From Zantedeschia hybrid cultivar (lineage: Eukaryota > Streptophyta > Magnoliopsida > Alismatales > Araceae), in the NCBI GenBank assembly GCA_030544215.1, contig JARZZO010000014.1, positions 22,389,734-22,453,733 on the forward strand: a stretch of 64,000 bases of DNA. The letters are read 5' to 3'. Position numbers and translations under genes: made by a program. Position 1 is the stretch's first letter, and the number at the start of each line of letters is the position of its first letter. This document shows, in pieces, positions 59,790 through 64,000 of the stretch. Under the pieces are notes generated by a model. The model ran no database searches and was not told the origin of the DNA. It saw nothing but the letters and a program-made list of their open reading frames with translations.

Positions 59790-60148
59790 GAGTAATACTT
59801 GCTGCAATGCCCACCCTTCTCCCTTCCCTCCCTCTCCCTCTCCAATTTCAATGGGGGCATTACAATGAGTCTTTTTTTTGTGAATTTTTTTAAGGTCAGT
59901 CCTAGGGTGCTCTAGTCATAGTGTGATATCCGATCAAATGTCTTAAAAAAAAATCTGAAAAATCAAAAATCAATCTCAATAAATAATAAAAAAAATATCT
60001 TTAATGAATTAAGCTCAATAATAATTTTTTATTTTTCAAATCTTTTTAAAACGTTCTATCAAATATTACATTGTACGGACAAATAGAATACCTCAAAGAC
60101 GACCTAAAAAAATTATTTTTTTCCAATTAATTGGAGCAAATATTAGTC
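59790..60148. mobile_element. Foldback MITE, GAGTAATACTTG family
   Basis: 359 bp. Ends GAGTAATACTTGCTGCAATG and (reverse complement) GACTAATATTTGCTCCAATT. Flanks ATCACAAAG (59781-59789) and GTCACAAAG (60149-60157) match at 8/9. It ends 44 bp from the stop codon of the dirigent pseudogene. Confidence 0.85.
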
Positions 60149-60191
60149 GTCACAAAGGTAAAGCTCTCTCAACTTCAAGCTCTTGGAGTGT

Positions 60192-60760
60192 TCAGTAGTG
60201 CGCAACGAAGAGATCGTGGTCGACCACGGCATCTCCGCTCTTGACGTCGAACTGGTGAGCGGTACCCCGTGGCGAACCCGAACAGCCCGCTCTCGCCGAC
60301 CATCGGCGTCTGTCCACCTGCGTGAAGACGGCGCTCTCCCCAGTATGGTGATGGTGCTGCGTCGTACCTGCCCTCAGGCAAAGTTCATGGCCATCATCAG
60401 CCCCAGCTCGTTCTCTGCGACGCCGACGCGTACATTCGCCCTTCCCACCAGCTTCGAGCTCAGCTCCGGCCCCTCCGACAGCGGGTCGTCGATCATGACG
60501 ACCATGCAGAAGGACGTGGACGACGCGTTGGTGGAAAACGCCTGGGCGACCGACACCGCGGCGGGGTGGCGGCCGCCGACTGTGTCATGCCAGTAGACGC
60601 CGAAGTGGCTCAGCTTCTGGGGCCGAGCTCGGGCGCCAGCCGCTGGCTGCGGAGGAAGCCGCGGGGTGGTTTGGCCGCGGTAGTTGCGGCGGTGAGGCAG
60701 AGGATGGTGCCCGATGGCGATGGTAAGGAGATGGGGGACAGGGTGGAGACGAGTCTGGCC
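60192..60760 (-). pseudogene. Dirigent pseudogene
   Basis: A damaged copy of the intact gene at 63166-63771, in the same orientation. The C-terminal end survives as LFVAHY plus stop, and the middle as MIDDPLSEGPELSSKLVGRA. Compared with the intact copy it lacks 11 bp near 60257 and 5 bp near 60375, among other small losses, so the frame breaks repeatedly. The region matching the start codon (about 60750) has no ATG. It arose by local duplication; the intact copy is about 3 kb away. Confidence 0.88.
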
Positions 60761-63165
60761 TTTTTTGATACCTTCGTTTGGCTGGTTCTCAATATTGGTC
60801 CTCGGAACTTATCGAGGGAGAAGGAGACTAGAGATGCTGGCATGGGAGGATCGAGATCTTCTGATGCCTTTTTATCACGTCACTTATTTTGACCTACATC
60901 TTGTGATAGGAGAACAGTGAAGAGGAAAAGAAGGCAAAGAAGATTTTTATTTTTTAGGAAGAGCACTGCTTGTGCACTGAGATTTTGCCTTCTAAGAATT
61001 CTTGATCGGTAAAATAGAGTAGAGTATAATTACTGTAGGAAAAATGAAGTAGATGATTGTAATTCTTTTATTGTAATTTTCTATTCTCTTAAATATTTTT
61101 GTCCAAATCATTTAATGACAAAAAAATAACATTAATAAGAAGAAAGATTTTGCTAAAGACTATGAGAAATTATATTAAGAGGATGAAAAGATGCCAATCT
61201 GTCATTGGAGAGGCTCCTTTGCAGGAGGCGTTGCCTTAAAACTGTGGCTGTGGACCAATGGCAGAGGTGAGAGGACTGCGTGAGCCCTCTCAACAAGTAG
61301 CACAGCCGTTTACAAACATTAAAATTGGAATGCCGGACCAAGTGTGGCCAGTGAGGGGAGGGCGGGGCAAAGTTCGGCGAGAAGAAGATTTTTTTAAAAT
61401 ATCGTCCCCTTTCTCATCACTGTACTGATCGGATTCAATGTATTGAGAGAATCTGAACTCTTAACATTAGTATAGATATAAGCATAAAAATATGTAATAA
61501 ATATCTCACTTAAAATCTAGATAATTTGAACTTCATTTTGGGCGAGTAATGTGATTATGTTGTGTGATTTTATTTGTCATCCACCTTTTGAACTGAAGCA
61601 ACAAACTTTTTTAAATGTTCTTGCTCAAGATAGAATGATCAAGATGGTGCCAAAAAAACACCACAAGATTAATCTAGTTATGATAGGGAACAGATACTTG
61701 TACTAGTTTGGAGGTTTACAAGTGATGTTCAAAAACTCATTTTTACGTTTAAAAAAGACACGACTCTATGAACATCAAAACAGGGACTAAAAAACGGACA
61801 TGTCGAAAAGACAAAACAGGCTGCTGTGTCTAACCTTCGGATGTCTAGCTCAATTGTAAAAGGCGTTAGGTGATCCGGTACCAGCGATATAGAATGGTCT
61901 GAACAGAGATCTTGCCATTGCAGGATCGACAAAGACTTGAACACCCAGAAACAAAACCTTCAATAAAAGGGAAATAGTCTCCCTAATCTTTCAGAAAAAG
62001 AGAACAAAACGCCGGGATGGTGAGAACAGAAGGAGAAGTTTCTTTATTATAAAAGCTCCTCTCCCTCAGAGACAAAAAAATTCCGGCGGGAAAGCGCTGA
62101 GAGGGACTCGCAGCTCCCACCTATCCTCTTGGTGATAAGAGATGGATTCAAACATCGACGTACCTCTGTCAATGATACGATTAGAAGTTCCTCTCTGTTT
62201 GCTAAGTCAATCTGGATCAATATGCTGTATATGCATGGACAAGTTCTGCAAAATTTCGCCAGATTTCTTGAAGATCCCAATATTGTAATCTAGTTCCTGA
62301 GTTGGTGGGTGGGGTTATACTTACGAATCAGACCACGCACCTCATTTTTATGGCTCATAGGATAGAGTCCGAAATCAGTCCTCACATGAGAGACACGTTA
62401 AAATAGCACATCGTTGAAAAAGAGACAAATTCAAAATATATTTAATAGATGGTGCCTAATCCACTCAATAACTTAAGATTTGGAGTTAGAATGATGTATT
62501 AACTTCAATAGATATTAGCAGCCCTTAGCAACTTATAAGGCTTCAATCTAATCAAATTGCATCAGTAACAGGTGAAGACTGCTCTCTTACCTAAAACTTT
62601 TCTTCCATAGGAGAGCCATCAGAGATGCAAACAACGAGCTGAATTCAGTAAGAATCTAAGGTGAGACGTTATTCGCTATACCATCGGTTTTAAAGACGGT
62701 CTATTTACTGATCTATAAAGTAACAAATAGTTGAATAATCAGATTGTTAATTCTCATCTGTATTCGGTATCCGTTACACAAACGCTTTTTAAGAAGAATG
62801 CCTGTTAAGTGAATTATAAACTAATGGTCTGTGGATAATCGGATTATGGGTATCGTTTCCATGCTTAGTTGCCAAAGATCTGTGAACAACTGCGCAGCAC
62901 AAACAACACATCCAACATTTAGCGTCATGCTCAGGGAATTGTGATCAATGATATGGACCAGAGAAAAGAGACAAGTCTACAGCAAAACCCACTCCAGAAA
63001 ACCAGAAACCAGCACATGGCGTCCTAGGCTAGCCACACCGCTTCGAATTAACAAACCCCAAGGCAGCCAAGCGCAAGGTGCTTCTTATGCATACAAAGAA
63101 CAACAAAAACTAGTTAAACCCGAGGGGAGAAAAAGCTCAGAGAAGAACAACCATAAACCATGCAC
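60761..63165. other. Spacer between the dirigent copies
   Basis: No gene or bounded element found. AT-rich from 60950 to 62300. The paired words GAATAATCAGATTGTTAATTC and GGATAATCGGATTATGG (about 62733 and 62835) could be arms of a decayed MITE. Confidence 0.4.
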
Positions 63166-63771
63166 TCAGTAGTGCATGACGAAGAGATTGTACTCGACCA
63201 CCGCATTCCCGGTTCTGATGTCGAACGTGTGAGTCCTGGCCTGGCAGTACCCTGTGGCGAACCTCAACAGCCCGCTCCCGCCGATCACCGGCATCTCCCT
63301 CACCTGCGTGAAGACGGCGTTCCTCCCCAGTATGGTGATGGTGCTGCCGTTGTACTTGCCCTCCATGAAGGCGAAGTTCATGGCCATCATCAGCCCCAGG
63401 TCCTTCTGCGACGCCGACGCGTACATCCCCTGCGCCCTCCCCACCAACTTCGAGCTCATCTCCGGCCCCTCCGTCAGCGGGTCGTCGATCATGACGAGCA
63501 TGCCGAAAGCTGTCGACGAAGTGTTGGTGACGGCCGCCTGGGCGACCGTGACGGCAGTAGGGTTGAGGCCGCCGACAATGTCGTGCCAGTAGACGCGGAA
63601 GTGGCTCAGCTTCTGCCGGCCGAGCCTGGGGGCCGGCTGCTGGCTTTGCAGGAAGCCGCGCGGGCGCCCGGCAGCAGCGGCGGCGGCGCCTCCGGAGCAG
63701 GCGAGGAAGAGGAAGGCGACGAGGGTGAAGGTGGCGAGGAAGGGAGAGATGGGGGCAAGGAGCTTGGCCAT
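63166..63771 (-). CDS. Dirigent protein
   Basis: 201 residues, one exon. Dirigent proteins are secreted and steer stereospecific coupling of phenoxy radicals in lignan, lignin or related defence chemistry. Residues about 1-35 (MAKLLAPISPFLATFTLVAF, LFLACSGGAAAAAAG) are a signal peptide. The dirigent domain follows, with HFRVYWHDIVGG, MIDDPLTEGPEMSSKLVGRA, QKDLGLMMAMNFAFMEGKYN, GSTITILGRN and the end AVVEYNLFVMHY. The ATG at 63771 was chosen because it opens the signal peptide; the frame continues upstream to 63867 with non-hydrophobic residues. Which substrate it acts on cannot be told. GC3 is high. A pseudogene relative lies at 60192-60760. Confidence 0.93.
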   Translation of the reverse strand: MAKLLAPISPFLATFTLVAFLFLACSGGAAAAAAGRPRGFLQSQQPAPRLGRQKLSHFRVYWHDIVGGLNPTAVTVAQAAVTNTSSTAFGMLVMIDDPLTEGPEMSSKLVGRAQGMYASASQKDLGLMMAMNFAFMEGKYNGSTITILGRNAVFTQVREMPVIGGSGLLRFATGYCQARTHTFDIRTGNAVVEYNLFVMHY

Positions 63772-64000
63772 TGGGTTCTCTGGGGCAAACCCAACAGTTG
63801 TTGCCAGTGGGGTGGGTGTGACTCTGGAGAGGACACTTCCAGCTCTGTGACCGGGTGACTTTTGCACAGCAAGCCCACTTTGGCTTTTATAGATGCTTGT
63901 GGAGAGTCGATGGCCCTGTTGGCCTTAACACAAAAAACCCGACTAATCACTGGACTAATCCCGCGTTTAAAACCCAAGAGGACGCATGGTTTTGGTGGGG
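63772..64000. promoter_or_regulatory. Upstream region of the dirigent gene
   Basis: On the minus strand a TATA-like CTATAAAAGCC occurs at about 63882-63892, roughly 115 bp upstream of the start codon, a sensible position for a core promoter. Confidence 0.55.

Noticed and set aside
63160..63858. 232-residue + strand frame across the dirigent gene
   Set aside because: Complement of the GC-rich dirigent exon; His/Arg/Gly-rich without motifs.
1..64000. CRISPR arrays, bacterial operons, phage or endogenous virus sequence
   Set aside because: None seen. The regular array at 30-800 has no spacers, and all polymerase remnants fit plant copia elements or LINEs.

Overview
The window reads as nuclear DNA of a flowering plant. 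The coding exons are GC3-rich at their 5' ends while the intergenic DNA is AT-rich, a pattern typical of commelinid monocots; a palm-like genome is my guess, held weakly. Most of the window is mobile-element DNA, with five protein genes and one pseudogene between the insertions. All calls come from reading the sequence; no database search was run.

Region by region. 1-5694 is the 3' end of a Ty3/gypsy element of the Tat/Ogre type lying on the + strand: a 146-bp tandem array, then a gene encoded ANTISENSE to the element (three exons, own TATA box), a polypurine tract and the 3' LTR. 5800-6690 is a foldback MITE with duplicated left flank. 7887-8277 is a hAT-like MITE. 8315-9405 is a solo LTR of the same family as the first LTR, with a 5-bp target duplication. 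12313-13005 is a DUF688-family gene. 13754-18979 is a complete-length but decayed Ty1/copia element on the minus strand with an odd GC-rich leader. 24625-25848 is a PPR gene whose 3' end looks frameshifted. 26840-28690 and 28870-29545 hold an LTR-like direct-repeat pair and a LINE RNase H remnant. 31796-39762 is a non-autonomous LTR element on the minus strand into which a second solo LTR (34866-36853) and a GA-rich hAT-like element (37514-38839) have inserted. 43652-45580 (minus) is TML, the muniscin-like subunit of the TPLATE endocytic complex. 46772-53726 (+) is QCR8, a subunit of mitochondrial complex III, whose two coding exons flank a 6.7-kb intron packed with LINE fragments, MITEs and a 1.56-kb tandem duplication. 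54800-60150 is a dense MITE/SINE zone. 60192-60760 is a broken dirigent gene and 63166-63771 an intact one.

The most interesting material is (i) the spliced antisense gene inside the retroelement, (ii) a family of about 345-390-bp foldback MITEs with 9-bp target duplications present in at least five well-bounded copies, and (iii) two further short hAT-like MITE families, each defined here by two copies of matching length or termini with 8-bp target duplications. The host genes are unrelated housekeeping or defence genes and do not form an operon-like unit.
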